From the NCBI GenBank assembly GCA_964517265.1, contig CAZFBS010000002.1, forward strand, positions 62,001 to 126,000: a stretch of 64,000 nt of DNA, in the 5' to 3' direction. Shown here piece after piece: positions 32,412 to 40,576 of the stretch. Under the pieces are notes generated by a model that had not been told where the DNA came from, searched no databases, and saw only the letters and a list, made by a program, of their open reading frames with translations. The translations under genes and the position numbers were made by a program. The DNA comes from REEP01 sp964517265. Lineage in GTDB: Bacteria > Pseudomonadota > Alphaproteobacteria > Rhodospirillales > Defluviicoccaceae. Positions within the stretch are counted from its first letter, which is position 1. Every line of letters starts with the position of its first letter.

Positions 32412-33956
32412 TCAAAGATCGTGGCCCGAGTAGGAGCAGTTGAAGGACTTGTTGCAGAGCGGGAAGTCGGCGACGATGTTGCCCTCGATCGCCGCTTCGA
32501 GCAGAGGCCACTGGAACCAGGAAGGGTCGCGCAGATGACAGCGTTCGATTCGTCCGTCGGCACCAAGGCGGAGCCAAACCAGAACATCGCCGCGAAACCC
32601 TTCGACGAGAGCCATGCCCTCCCCAAAGCCGAGATCAAGCTCGGAGCGCAATGCACCGCCGGGCAGTGCATCCACAATCTGCGCGATGAGTGCGAGGCTT
32701 TGCTCGGCCTCGCAGATGCGGATCCATATCCGCGCGTTGACATCGCCGTCCTCGCGCACCGGCACCTCGAAACGAAGGCGGTCGTAAGGCGGATATCCGG
32801 GGTTTCGTCGCGAATCAAAGGCCCGCCCGGAGGCGCGCCCGACGAAGCCGCCGGCACTGAACCGTCGGGCCAGTTCCGGCTTCAGAATGCCGGTGCCGAC
32901 GGTACGGTCCTGCAGGGAGGTGGTGTTGTCGTATAGCTCGATCAGCGCGGGGAAGCGTCGCCGGATCTCGGTAACCAAACTTCGCAAGGCGGCAACGCCG
33001 TCTCGCTCGAGATCGCGGGCGACGCCGCCGGGAACGATCGAATGGCGCATCAGACGGTGGCCGAAGCAGACATCGGCGGTCCGCAGGACCTGCTCGCGAA
33101 GGACGCCGCAGTGGGCGTGCATGAGCGCGAAGGCGGCATCGTTGCAGATGGCACCGATATCTCCGAAATGGTTGGCCAGCCGTTCGATCTCGGCCATCAG
33201 GGCGCGAAGCCACTGGGCGCGGGGCGGGGGCTCGGCCATGGCCGCCGCCTCGGCGGCACGCGCAAAGGCGAACTGATAGGCAACCGTGCTGTCTCCGGAC
33301 GTGCGCCCGGCCAGTGTGGCTGCCTGATCCAGATCCGCCCCCCTCATCAATTCTTCAATGCCCTTGTGCACGTAGCCCAGACGCTCCTCGAGGCGGACAA
33401 CGGTCTCGCCATTCGCGGTAAACCGGAAATGACCCGGCTCGATGATCCCGGCATGCACGGGGCCGACCGGGATCTGGTGAAGGCTGTCTCCCTCCGTCGG
33501 GAGGAAAAGATAGGGTGCGCCCGAGGCAGGCGCGTGCGTTGCCGCCCCGATCGGATGCCGGACGCCCCAGCGCCCATGATCGAGCCATGGCCGCGCATCC
33601 GGCAAGCCCTCAGCCCGCAGCCCGAAAAGATCGCAAAGGGTACGCTCGAGCCGGATCGCGGGCGGATGCCATTGTCCGATCGAGGGGTAGCGGCCGTGAG
33701 GGCAGTCCAGGCTGACGACGGCGATCGCGGTGGCGGTCTCGTCGAGCAGCGCCATGTGGACGCTGAGCGCCTCGCCCCATAAGCCGAGCAACGTCCCGCG
33801 CCCCTCCGCAAGACGTTCCGCGGCAATGCGCCAACGGGCCGGATCGACGATTGCGCGGGGCCACGGGTGGTGCCGCGCGATCGCAGGGAACTCACGGATC
33901 AGATCCGTCGGCGATGGCATCGGCTGCATCTCTCTTCTGTCACAACCATCGTTCAC
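32412..33956 (-). CDS. hydrogenase-like large subunit without Ni-binding cysteines (HyfG/NuoCD-like, Ehr type)
   Basis: A protein of about 514 residues. Residues 1-170 match the NuoC-like 30-kDa domain and the rest matches the 49-kDa/large-subunit fold (IEPGHFRFTANGETVVRLEERLGYVHKGIEELM, ICNDAAFALMHAHCGVLREQV). In true group 4 hydrogenases the sequence after that block holds RxCGxC; here it reads LAGRTSGDST. The C-terminal CxxC motif is replaced by LCNKSFNCSYSGHDL. No [NiFe] site can form. This fits the Ehr group (energy-converting hydrogenase-related complexes), whose substrate is not established. The start is uncertain: GTG 33956, or ATG 33920 with AGAAGAG upstream. Confidence 0.85.
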   Translation of the reverse strand: MNDGCDRREMQPMPSPTDLIREFPAIARHHPWPRAIVDPARWRIAAERLAEGRGTLLGLWGEALSVHMALLDETATAIAVVSLDCPHGRYPSIGQWHPPAIRLERTLCDLFGLRAEGLPDARPWLDHGRWGVRHPIGAATHAPASGAPYLFLPTEGDSLHQIPVGPVHAGIIEPGHFRFTANGETVVRLEERLGYVHKGIEELMRGADLDQAATLAGRTSGDSTVAYQFAFARAAEAAAMAEPPPRAQWLRALMAEIERLANHFGDIGAICNDAAFALMHAHCGVLREQVLRTADVCFGHRLMRHSIVPGGVARDLERDGVAALRSLVTEIRRRFPALIELYDNTTSLQDRTVGTGILKPELARRFSAGGFVGRASGRAFDSRRNPGYPPYDRLRFEVPVREDGDVNARIWIRICEAEQSLALIAQIVDALPGGALRSELDLGFGEGMALVEGFRGDVLVWLRLGADGRIERCHLRDPSWFQWPLLEAAIEGNIVADFPLCNKSFNCSYSGHDL

Positions 33957-33981
33957 GATCGTCCCGTTTCATCCTCCCGCT

Positions 33982-35433
33982 TCATCCAAGGATGCCGGCA
34001 ACGTTTTGGAACCAAGTCACCAGCGGCGGTGGCAGATACACGCCGGCCACGATCACGAGGGCGAGATGGGCGAACAGCGGTCCATAGGAGGCTTCCGCCG
34101 GCGCCGTGCTGCCGTGGGGTTCTCCGAACGCAAGCCCGTTCAGGCGCAGCAGCAACGCGCCGAAAGCGACCAGCAGGCCGAGCACCAGCGGGACGACAAG
34201 GAGCGGCGCTCGGGCGAAGGTCGACGTGACCACCAGAAACTCGCTCATGAAGATGCCGAGCGGCGGCAGGCCGGCAATCGCGGCCACACCGATCACAAGG
34301 CCCCAGCCGAGCCATGGATGGGACTGGGTAAGACCGCGGATATCCGCGATCCTTTGCGTACCCTTGATCTGGGCGATGTGGCCGACGGCAAAGAAAATCG
34401 CCGACTTGGTCAGGCTGTGCATCACCATGTGCAGGAGCCCGGCGAAATTGGCGAGCGGACCGCCCATGCCGAAGGCGAACGTAATAATGCCCATGTGTTC
34501 GATCGACGAATAGGCGAACAAGCGTTTGATATCGCGCCGGCGGTAGAGCATGAAAGCCGCGAACACCAGCGACGTCAGTCCCATCGTGACCATCAGCGAT
34601 CCCGGCGCGATCGCTTCGGGATTGGCGGCGAGCAACAGCTTGAACCGCAGGACTGCATAGAGAGCGACGTTCAAAAGCAATCCTGAAAGCACTGCTGAGA
34701 TCGGCGTCGGACCTTCGGCGTGAGCATCCGGCAGCCAAGCGTGCAGCGGCGCCAAACCGATCTTGGTGCCATAGCCGAGGAGCAGAAAGATGAAGGCGAG
34801 ATTGAGCAGGGCCGGATCGAACGCGGCGACATGCTCGATCAAGGTTGTCCAGACCATCGCATCGGGTCCTTCGCCGACCACCGGGTGCGCGGCCATGTAG
34901 ACGAGGATGGTGCCGAACAACGCGAGCGCGATGCCGACGCTGCCGAGGATGAAGTACTTCCAGGCCGCCTCCAGCGCCTCGTGCGTGCGGTACATGCCCA
35001 CCATCAGCACGGTGGTGAGGGTGGCGAGTTCGATCGCCACCCACATCAGCCCGATGTTGTTGGCGACCAGCGCCAGGTTCATTGCGAACATCAGCGCCTG
35101 ATACATGGCGTGATAGAAGCGCAGATAGATCGGTGTGAGCCGTCCGGTCTCCAACTCATGGGCGATATAGCTGGCGCTGAACACGCTGGTGGTGAAGCCG
35201 ACGAACGTGTTGAGCACGATGAAGACGATATTGAGATCGTCGATGAGAAGGTACGGGCCGGGCTCCGGACGCGCCCCCGGCAGAAGAGACAAGGCCGCGA
35301 GCAAGGTCAGAAAGGCCGCCAGAACATTCAGCCGGGCGGTCATCCGGTAGGCGGGCAGCAGCGCCAGAACGGCCGCCGCGGCCAGCGGAATGAGAAGGAT
35401 TGCCGCCACCGCATGAGAGGCAATCCCGCTCAC
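33982..35433 (-). CDS. proton-translocating antiporter-like subunit (HyfF/NuoN-like)
   Basis: A 483-residue membrane protein with about 14 hydrophobic segments, of the NuoL/M/N-Mrp antiporter family. Seen: VGMYRTHEALEAAWKYFILGS, GLAPLHAWLPDAHAEGPTPISAVLSGLLLNVALY (the conserved Lys-containing antiporter motif area) and RLFAYSSIEHMGII. HyfF-type subunits pump protons. The GTG start at 35433 overlaps the HyfE-like stop. It lies 26 bases upstream of the large subunit. Confidence 0.88.
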   Translation of the reverse strand: MSGIASHAVAAILLIPLAAAAVLALLPAYRMTARLNVLAAFLTLLAALSLLPGARPEPGPYLLIDDLNIVFIVLNTFVGFTTSVFSASYIAHELETGRLTPIYLRFYHAMYQALMFAMNLALVANNIGLMWVAIELATLTTVLMVGMYRTHEALEAAWKYFILGSVGIALALFGTILVYMAAHPVVGEGPDAMVWTTLIEHVAAFDPALLNLAFIFLLLGYGTKIGLAPLHAWLPDAHAEGPTPISAVLSGLLLNVALYAVLRFKLLLAANPEAIAPGSLMVTMGLTSLVFAAFMLYRRRDIKRLFAYSSIEHMGIITFAFGMGGPLANFAGLLHMVMHSLTKSAIFFAVGHIAQIKGTQRIADIRGLTQSHPWLGWGLVIGVAAIAGLPPLGIFMSEFLVVTSTFARAPLLVVPLVLGLLVAFGALLLRLNGLAFGEPHGSTAPAEASYGPLFAHLALVIVAGVYLPPPLVTWFQNVAGILG

Positions 35434-36092
35434 AGCCGCTCTCCCCGGTAGCTGTCGAGCGCATGCAGGTCGACCGTGTCGAATCGCTCGCGAATCCGGA
35501 ACAGAAAGATTCCGATCACAATGAACGCGATCAGAATGGAAAAGGCGACACTGATCTCGACGACCAGCGGCATCCCCTTGGCTCCAGTGGCGGCCAGCAC
35601 GAGACCGTTCTCTAACGACATGAAGCCGATCACTTGGCTGACCGCATTGCGGCGCGTCACCATGACGAGAAGCCCGAGCAGAATGACCGCCAAGGCGAAC
35701 GCGAGATCCTCGCGCGCGAGCGGGTCCGCTTCGGGAGTGACCTGCAGCATCACCGCGATCGACAGTGCAACAAGGCCCATGCCGGCGAGCATGGTGGCGC
35801 CGACGCCGATCACGGTCTCGATTTCCCGGTGGATGCCGAGCCGCTGGATGATCCGATGTAACGCCACAGGGATGACGATGGCCTTGAAGACAAGCGCGAT
35901 GACTGCGGTGATATAGAGATGCGGTGCGTTCTGGACGAACGCCTGCCAGGCGACCGAGAGCGCCAGCACCAGGGCGTGCACGGCAAAGGTGTTCAGGAGC
36001 GCGAACAGACGGTCCTGATAGAGCATCATGAAGCTGACCAGCACGAGCCCGCCGGCCAGCATGTGGGCGATATCGAAGGCGAGGCCGTCCAT
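35430..36092 (-). CDS. HyfE-like membrane subunit (NuoK-like)
   Basis: A 220-residue membrane protein with seven or so hydrophobic segments (AHMLAGGLVLVSFMMLYQD, TFAVHALVLALSVAWQAF, LYITAVIALVFKAIVIPVAL, ATMLAGMGLVALSIAVML, FALAVILLGLLVMV, ISVAFSILIAFIVIGIFLFR). The end RIRERFDTVDLHALDSYRGE is typical of HyfE. It starts within the HyfC-like stop (TGATG) and ends overlapping the HyfF-like start, so the three are translationally coupled. Confidence 0.85.
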   Translation of the reverse strand: MDGLAFDIAHMLAGGLVLVSFMMLYQDRLFALLNTFAVHALVLALSVAWQAFVQNAPHLYITAVIALVFKAIVIPVALHRIIQRLGIHREIETVIGVGATMLAGMGLVALSIAVMLQVTPEADPLAREDLAFALAVILLGLLVMVTRRNAVSQVIGFMSLENGLVLAATGAKGMPLVVEISVAFSILIAFIVIGIFLFRIRERFDTVDLHALDSYRGERL

Positions 36093-37048
36093 CACAGACT
36101 TCCCGAGACGAACAGCAGAAGGGTGCCGAGCAGCCCGAGCATCAGCGCGGCGCCCAGGAATTGGGGGACACGAAAGACCCGCATCTTGGCGATCGCGGTC
36201 TCGAACACGGCAAGCAGAACGCTGCCGATCATGAGTTTGGCGAGGTAGGCGAGGAGGCCGAGCGCAAACGCGGCCAAGCCCGCATTCGTTACCGTCAGCC
36301 CCCAGGGCGCAAACAGACAGGCGATCAGCGAAAGATACAGCAACAGCTTGAGGGATGCGGCGAGTTCGATCATCGCCAGGTGGCGTCCAGAATACTCCAG
36401 GACCATCGCTTCGTGGACCATGGTGAGCTCGAGGTGGGTCGCCGGGTTGTCGACCGGAATGCGCGCGTTTTCCGCGAGCGCCACGATGATGAGACCGAAC
36501 AGCGCCAGTCCCAGCGAAACACGCAGCCCAACCTGGAGCGAGGCCATCAGCGCCGACACGGTGGCGAGCTGGGTGGACCCGGCGACGAGCGCCAAGGTGA
36601 AGACAATCAGCAGCATCGCCGGTTCGGCGAGCGAGGCGATCATTACTTCGCGGCTCGCGCCGATGCCGCCGAAGCTGGTACCGACGTCCATACCCGCCAA
36701 GGCGAGGAAGAAGCGGGCGCTAGCAAGGAGCGCGATGATGGCAATCAAGTCGGCCGTCCAGCTGAAGATCAGCCCCGTCGCAAACGTCGGCACCAGGGCG
36801 GCAGCCACCCAGGTCGCGGCAAAGATGAGATAAGGGGTGATTCGGAACAGCCAGGAGGCATTCTCCGCCAGCACCACCTCCTTACGCAGGAGTCGGAAGA
36901 GGTCGCGGTAGGGCTGGATTGGCGATGGGCCGCGGCGACGTAGGAGCCGCGCCTTCGCCGTGCGGATGAAACCGGTCAGCAGCGGCGCCAGCAGCAGCAC
37001 CAGCGCCATTTGCACGCCCTGGATCATCAAATCGGAAATCAGGGCCAT
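36092..37048 (-). CDS. HyfC-like membrane subunit (NuoH-like)
   Basis: A 318-residue NuoH/HyfC/HycD homologue. Seen: the amphipathic cytosolic loop RRRGPSPIQPYRDLFRLLRKE, which contacts the peripheral arm, then GTSFGGIGASREVM, ENARIPVDNPATHLELTMVHEAMVLEYSG (the strongest family signature, rich in acidic residues of the proton path), and about eight hydrophobic segments. The frame is open well upstream of ATG 37048, but that part runs antisense to nothing useful and overlaps HyfB in another frame, so the short start is right. It overlaps the HyfB-like stop by 10 bases. Confidence 0.88.
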   Translation of the reverse strand: MALISDLMIQGVQMALVLLLAPLLTGFIRTAKARLLRRRGPSPIQPYRDLFRLLRKEVVLAENASWLFRITPYLIFAATWVAAALVPTFATGLIFSWTADLIAIIALLASARFFLALAGMDVGTSFGGIGASREVMIASLAEPAMLLIVFTLALVAGSTQLATVSALMASLQVGLRVSLGLALFGLIIVALAENARIPVDNPATHLELTMVHEAMVLEYSGRHLAMIELAASLKLLLYLSLIACLFAPWGLTVTNAGLAAFALGLLAYLAKLMIGSVLLAVFETAIAKMRVFRVPQFLGAALMLGLLGTLLLFVSGSL

Positions 37049-39051
37049 ATCGCCAGCACCAGAAGAAGACCGACGAGGGCGAGGAAGACGAGGCTCAAGT
37101 ATTGCCGGATTGTCAGGAATTGCAGGGCGTTGAGCCGGTCGGCGGCGGATCCGACGAGGCCCGCGACGGGCGCGTAGATGCCGTCCCAGATCAGGTCCCT
37201 CTGCACGAGGGTGAAGCGCGCCGACTGAACACTCCCCGGCGGCGGCATCTCCACCTGCTCGCGGGCCTGGAACAAGTGCGTGCCGAAGACTCGGCGGACG
37301 GGCTGGGCAAAGCTCCCGGCGGTGTACTGCGTGACGGGAGCGGAATCCGGAAAGCCGCAGTCCCACGCTGGTGCCCGGCGGAGCTTGTGAGAGCCAAACC
37401 GATGAACGCCATAGGCGGCAAGGAAGGCCGTGGCGAGGATGAACACGAAGACAAGCAGTCCATTGTAGGAGCTGCGGCTTTCCGCGACGGGCACGATCGA
37501 GAGCCACGGAACGCCGATCTGCACCGGCATCCGCTCGCCGACCAGCGCGGTTGCCACGGGCGCCAAGCCGTCGATCACCAAACCGGGCAGCACGCCGGTG
37601 AGCAGGCAAAGCGCCGCGTAGGCGAACATCGCAGCCAGGGAGAAGGAATCGACCTCGGGCGCCCCGCTTGCCGCCTCGGTCCGCGGCCGGCCAAGAAAGG
37701 TCACGCCGAACGCCTTGACGAAGCAGGCGGCGGCCAGCGCGGCCGACAGCGCGAGCAGCCCGCCCACCGCCGGCACCATCACCTTCAGTCCCCATTGCGG
37801 CAGATCCGGGCTCAACAGAATCGCCTGGAACGTCAGCCACTCGGACACGAAGCCGTTGAGCGGCGGCAGTGCGGCGATCGCCACACATCCGACGAGGAAC
37901 ACGACACTCGTATAAGGCATCCGATGGATAAGGCCGCCGAGATGATCCATCTCGCGCTCCCGCGTCGCCGTCAGCACCGCGCCGGCACCGAAGAACAGCA
38001 GGCTCTTGAACAAGGAATGGTTGAAGACGTGAAAGAGCGCAGCGGTGAGCGCAAGAGCTGCCGCCGCCGGCAACGCGTTGGCCCGGAACGCGAGGGCGAG
38101 GCCAAGGCCGACGAAGATGATGCCGATATTCTCGACCGAGGAATAGGCGAGCAGGCGCTTCAGGTCGTGCTGCATCAATGCATAGAGAATGCCGACCACG
38201 GTGGTGACGCCGCCGAGAAGGAGGATGATCATGCCCGACCACCAGCTTGGCTCGCCCAGCAGATCGAAGACGATCCGCACGAAGCCGTAAACGGCGACCT
38301 TCGTCATAACCCCGCTCATCAGCGCCGAGACGTGGCTAGGGGCGGCAGGATGGGCGAGAGGCAGCCAGACATGCAGCGGCACGAGGCCAGCCTTGGAGCC
38401 GGCGCCGACAACAACCAGCGCCAGAACCGGTGCGGCAATCCAGGGGGCAGGCGTGCCGCTGCGGATGGCCTCGAAGGCATAGCTCCCGTCGGTGCCGGCA
38501 AGCAAGCCGAACGCGAGCAGCAGCGCCAACGTGCCGAAGCTCGCCATCATCAGGTAAACGTAGCCGGCACGGGCGTTTTCGGCGCTGCGATGATGAGCCA
38601 TCACCAGCGCCCACGATGCCAGCGACATCGACTCCCAGGACAACAAAAACGTGAACGCGTCGTCCGCCAGCACCACCAGATTCATGCCGGCGAGAAAAGC
38701 GGGAAAGAATCCGAGCACCCGGTGCGGCTCCGGCTCGTGCCGGCCGTAGCCGAGGCCGTACAGGCTCGCCCCGGCGCCGCCGAGGTTGACGACAATGAGA
38801 AAAAAGGCGCCAAGCGCATCGATTTGGAAATGTGCACCGATCCATGGAATGCCGAGCGGCAGGCGCACCGCCGCGTGCGGCTCGCCCGCACCCAGCAACT
38901 GCAGCAAGGCCGCCGAGAGCAGCACCGCCGAGATCAGGAGGCAGGCCCCGTAGACGAGGATTCGGATGTGCGGCGCGCGGTTTTGCATGACGGCCAGCAC
39001 CGCCGTTGCAATCAGCGCAGCTACCGACCAGAGGGCGATCACAATGGTCAT
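37039..39051 (-). CDS. HyfB-like membrane subunit (NuoL-type antiporter)
   Basis: A 670-residue membrane protein with about 16 hydrophobic segments. Antiporter core: LSWESMSLASWALVMAHHRS (conserved acidic residue), GAGSKAGLVPLHVWLPLAHPAAPSHVSALMSGVMTKVAVYG, KRLLAYSSVENIGIIFVG, and a C-terminal extension after residue 500 with RAPAWDCGFPDSAPVTQYTAGSFAQPVRRVFG, the HyfB/HycC-type tail. ATG 39051 is taken; TTG 39057 is possible. It is the first subunit gene of the complex, 59 bases downstream of the XRE regulator gene, and probably in its operon. Confidence 0.88.
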   Translation of the reverse strand: MTIVIALWSVAALIATAVLAVMQNRAPHIRILVYGACLLISAVLLSAALLQLLGAGEPHAAVRLPLGIPWIGAHFQIDALGAFFLIVVNLGGAGASLYGLGYGRHEPEPHRVLGFFPAFLAGMNLVVLADDAFTFLLSWESMSLASWALVMAHHRSAENARAGYVYLMMASFGTLALLLAFGLLAGTDGSYAFEAIRSGTPAPWIAAPVLALVVVGAGSKAGLVPLHVWLPLAHPAAPSHVSALMSGVMTKVAVYGFVRIVFDLLGEPSWWSGMIILLLGGVTTVVGILYALMQHDLKRLLAYSSVENIGIIFVGLGLALAFRANALPAAAALALTAALFHVFNHSLFKSLLFFGAGAVLTATREREMDHLGGLIHRMPYTSVVFLVGCVAIAALPPLNGFVSEWLTFQAILLSPDLPQWGLKVMVPAVGGLLALSAALAAACFVKAFGVTFLGRPRTEAASGAPEVDSFSLAAMFAYAALCLLTGVLPGLVIDGLAPVATALVGERMPVQIGVPWLSIVPVAESRSSYNGLLVFVFILATAFLAAYGVHRFGSHKLRRAPAWDCGFPDSAPVTQYTAGSFAQPVRRVFGTHLFQAREQVEMPPPGSVQSARFTLVQRDLIWDGIYAPVAGLVGSAADRLNALQFLTIRQYLSLVFLALVGLLLVLAIWP

Positions 39052-39110
39052 GAGCAAACGACGCCTGTGTTTCTGTTCATCGAGCCTCGGGGCCTCTTCC
39101 TCGGGCCCGG

Positions 39111-39401
39111 CTAAGGCCCTGTCGTCTCGCGGTCTTGCTCCTTGGGCGAAGCGGGAGGGGATTTCAGGCGCACGCCGCGTCCCCCGTCGGAACTGACGGC
39201 CCCTTCGGCAATCAGCGCGATCCCGGCCGTATCGAGGGCGGCAATCAGCTTCATGAGCGAATCGACGTTGCCGCGGATCACCTCCCCGCTGGCCTCCATG
39301 CGCTGGATCGTCGGCACCGAAAGGTCCGACAGCTCAGCCAGTTTGCGCTGGTCGATGCCGAGCAAGGCCCGCGCGGCGCGCAGTTGGGCAGCGGTGATCA
39401 T
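39111..39401 (-). CDS. small XRE-family transcriptional regulator
   Basis: A 96-residue protein with one helix-turn-helix at residues 3-60: TAAQLRAARALLGIDQRKLAELSDLSVPTIQRMEASGEVIRG. A short C-terminal part (LMKLIAALDTAGIALIAEGA) could dimerise; the last 30 residues are charged and variable. Regulators of this compact type are common in Rhizobiales and Rhodospirillales. It precedes the Ehr-type gene cluster on the same strand and may control it. Its promoter region is the AT-rich stretch just upstream, with a TACAAT-like -10 about 9 bases before the start codon. Confidence 0.8.
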   Translation of the reverse strand: MITAAQLRAARALLGIDQRKLAELSDLSVPTIQRMEASGEVIRGNVDSLMKLIAALDTAGIALIAEGAVSSDGGRGVRLKSPPASPKEQDRETTGP

Positions 39402-39776
39402 TCGCCTCTGATTGTATCCGATTCCAAATATTAAACTTAACTTCTAAGAGATTCTTTCTGATGTGTCAAGCATCAGTTATGATGCCCGATCGCAATAGTA
39501 AACCGAACCCGTGCGCCCCACCGTCATGGCAAAAGCATGGGAAACGATCGCCGTTGCCATCAATTCCGGGAAACTGCTAAAGCGAGCGGATCCGCAGGTG
39601 TTGCCGTTTCCTCCACGCGGCAGTGATCCTTGTCTCGCCACGCCAGCGTGCACCAGCCCTGTCCGCCGCTCGGGCAGGGGTGATCCCTGCCGCCGACAGA
39701 CCCAACGGCGTCACCAATCCGTTGCGGTCGCTAACAAAGCTTCACAACCGTATGGTTCGGCTTGCTCGATTGGGGG
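39402..39776. other. gene-poor gap with AT-rich promoter-like segment
   Basis: 375 bases without a gene I can support. The first 90 bases (39410-39500) are clearly AT-rich compared with the neighbourhood and hold the likely XRE promoter on the minus strand. The rest is GC-rich with one short plus-strand open frame lacking coding character. I see no tRNA, repeat or element in it. Confidence 0.5.
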
Positions 39777-40576
39777 TCAGAAAACCGTGACTCCGCGCCT
39801 GTTGCCAGAATCATTGTCTCGTGCGGGAATCAGGTTGAAGGTGGCGTTGGCAATCATTCTGTGAAAGCGCGGTTCGTCAGGCGATTGAGGACGAAGAATG
39901 CTGGATTCGACCCACGACAACAGCTGGTTGCGGGCACAGAACGCTGTCGTCAGTCGCAAACGCCCGTCCTCGGGCTCGGGGTCCTTGGGCTCGGGGATGA
40001 GGCTTTCGCGCGGTCCACACACCTGTTGGCGGTCGAGGCCCNNNNNNNNNNNNNNNNNNNNNNNNNNNNNNNNNNNNNNNNNNNNNNNNNNNNNNNNNNN
40101 NNNNNNNNNNNNNNNNNNNNNNNNNNNNNNNNNNNNNNNNNGGGCTCGGGGATGAGGCTTTCGCGCGGTCCACACACCTGTTGGCGGTCGAGGCCCCGGG
40201 GTCGGTCGAACATCATCACGATGCGGAATTGCGGGCGCGCATTCTCCGAAGGCGCTGTGGTGAAGGTGGTGCGCGGTCCGTAGTGATTGCCCTGCATGGC
40301 GTCGGTGACGATGCGGTCGAGATCGTTCTTGGGCACGGTGAACGGATTGCCGACGATTACCGTGTTCATCTCGCCGACGGCAGCAGCATAGCTGAACGTG
40401 CTGAGCACCCCCGATCTGAAGGCGACATCCTGAGAAGCCGTAGAGCGGACGGCACCTGCGCAGGCGTTCAATACCAGAATGCCCGCGAGGGCAGCGCCGG
40501 CAAACAGCCGTGTTCGGCGAGCGGAGCGGCCTTGCCCCCAGCCGAAGCAGGCTTCTGGGCGGGCGTTCTCAGACAT
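39777..40576 (-). CDS. putative lipoprotein, interrupted by the assembly gap
   Basis: A gene split by 100 Ns. The upstream part starts MSENARPEACFGWGQG and has a signal peptide with lipobox (LFAGAALAGILVLNAC). It runs to ESLIPEP and then into Ns. The part after the gap repeats GLDRQQVCGPRESLIPEP and continues KDPEPEDGRLRLTTAFCARNQLL to a stop at 39777. Both parts are in the same frame relative to the repeated 55 bases. Removing one repeat copy and the Ns (155 bases) gives a single 214-residue protein. The start overlaps the parE stop by 8 bases. It is a probable outer-membrane lipoprotein; I recognise no family. Confidence 0.7.
39987..40041. repeat. left copy of a 55-base direct repeat at the gap
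   Basis: Identical to 40142-40196 over exactly 55 bases and ending at the first N. A repeat that abuts Ns on both sides, with a length equal to a common assembler k-mer, points to two contig ends that overlap and were not merged. Confidence 0.9.
40042..40141. other. assembly gap of 100 Ns
   Basis: A run of exactly 100 N. Length 100 is the usual placeholder for a gap of unknown size. The flanking repeat suggests that the true gap is negative (an overlap). Confidence 0.99.
40142..40196. repeat. right copy of the 55-base direct repeat at the gap
   Basis: Starts at the first base after the Ns and repeats 39987-40041 without mismatch; after base 40196 the sequence continues with new material. 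Confidence 0.9.

Noticed and set aside
37049..38242. A long N-terminal extension of the HyfC-like protein
   Set aside because: The extension overlaps the HyfB-like gene in another frame and is Arg/Gly-rich; the family start motif begins at 37048.
31863..39051. A functional formate hydrogenlyase or [NiFe] hydrogenase
   Set aside because: The large subunit has no CxxC pairs for the Ni site, and no maturation (hyp) or formate dehydrogenase genes are present in the window.
37102..39114. A 670-codon plus-strand open frame
   Set aside because: Antisense to the HyfB-like gene; hydrophilic, repetitive charged residues and no motif.
39511..39864. A 117-codon plus-strand open frame before the gap
   Set aside because: No ribosome site, no domain, and it overlaps the end of the lipoprotein gene.
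39987..40196. A genuine short tandem duplication
   Set aside because: The repeats touch the Ns exactly and have a k-mer-like length of 55; merging them restores a reading frame, so an assembly artefact is the simpler explanation.
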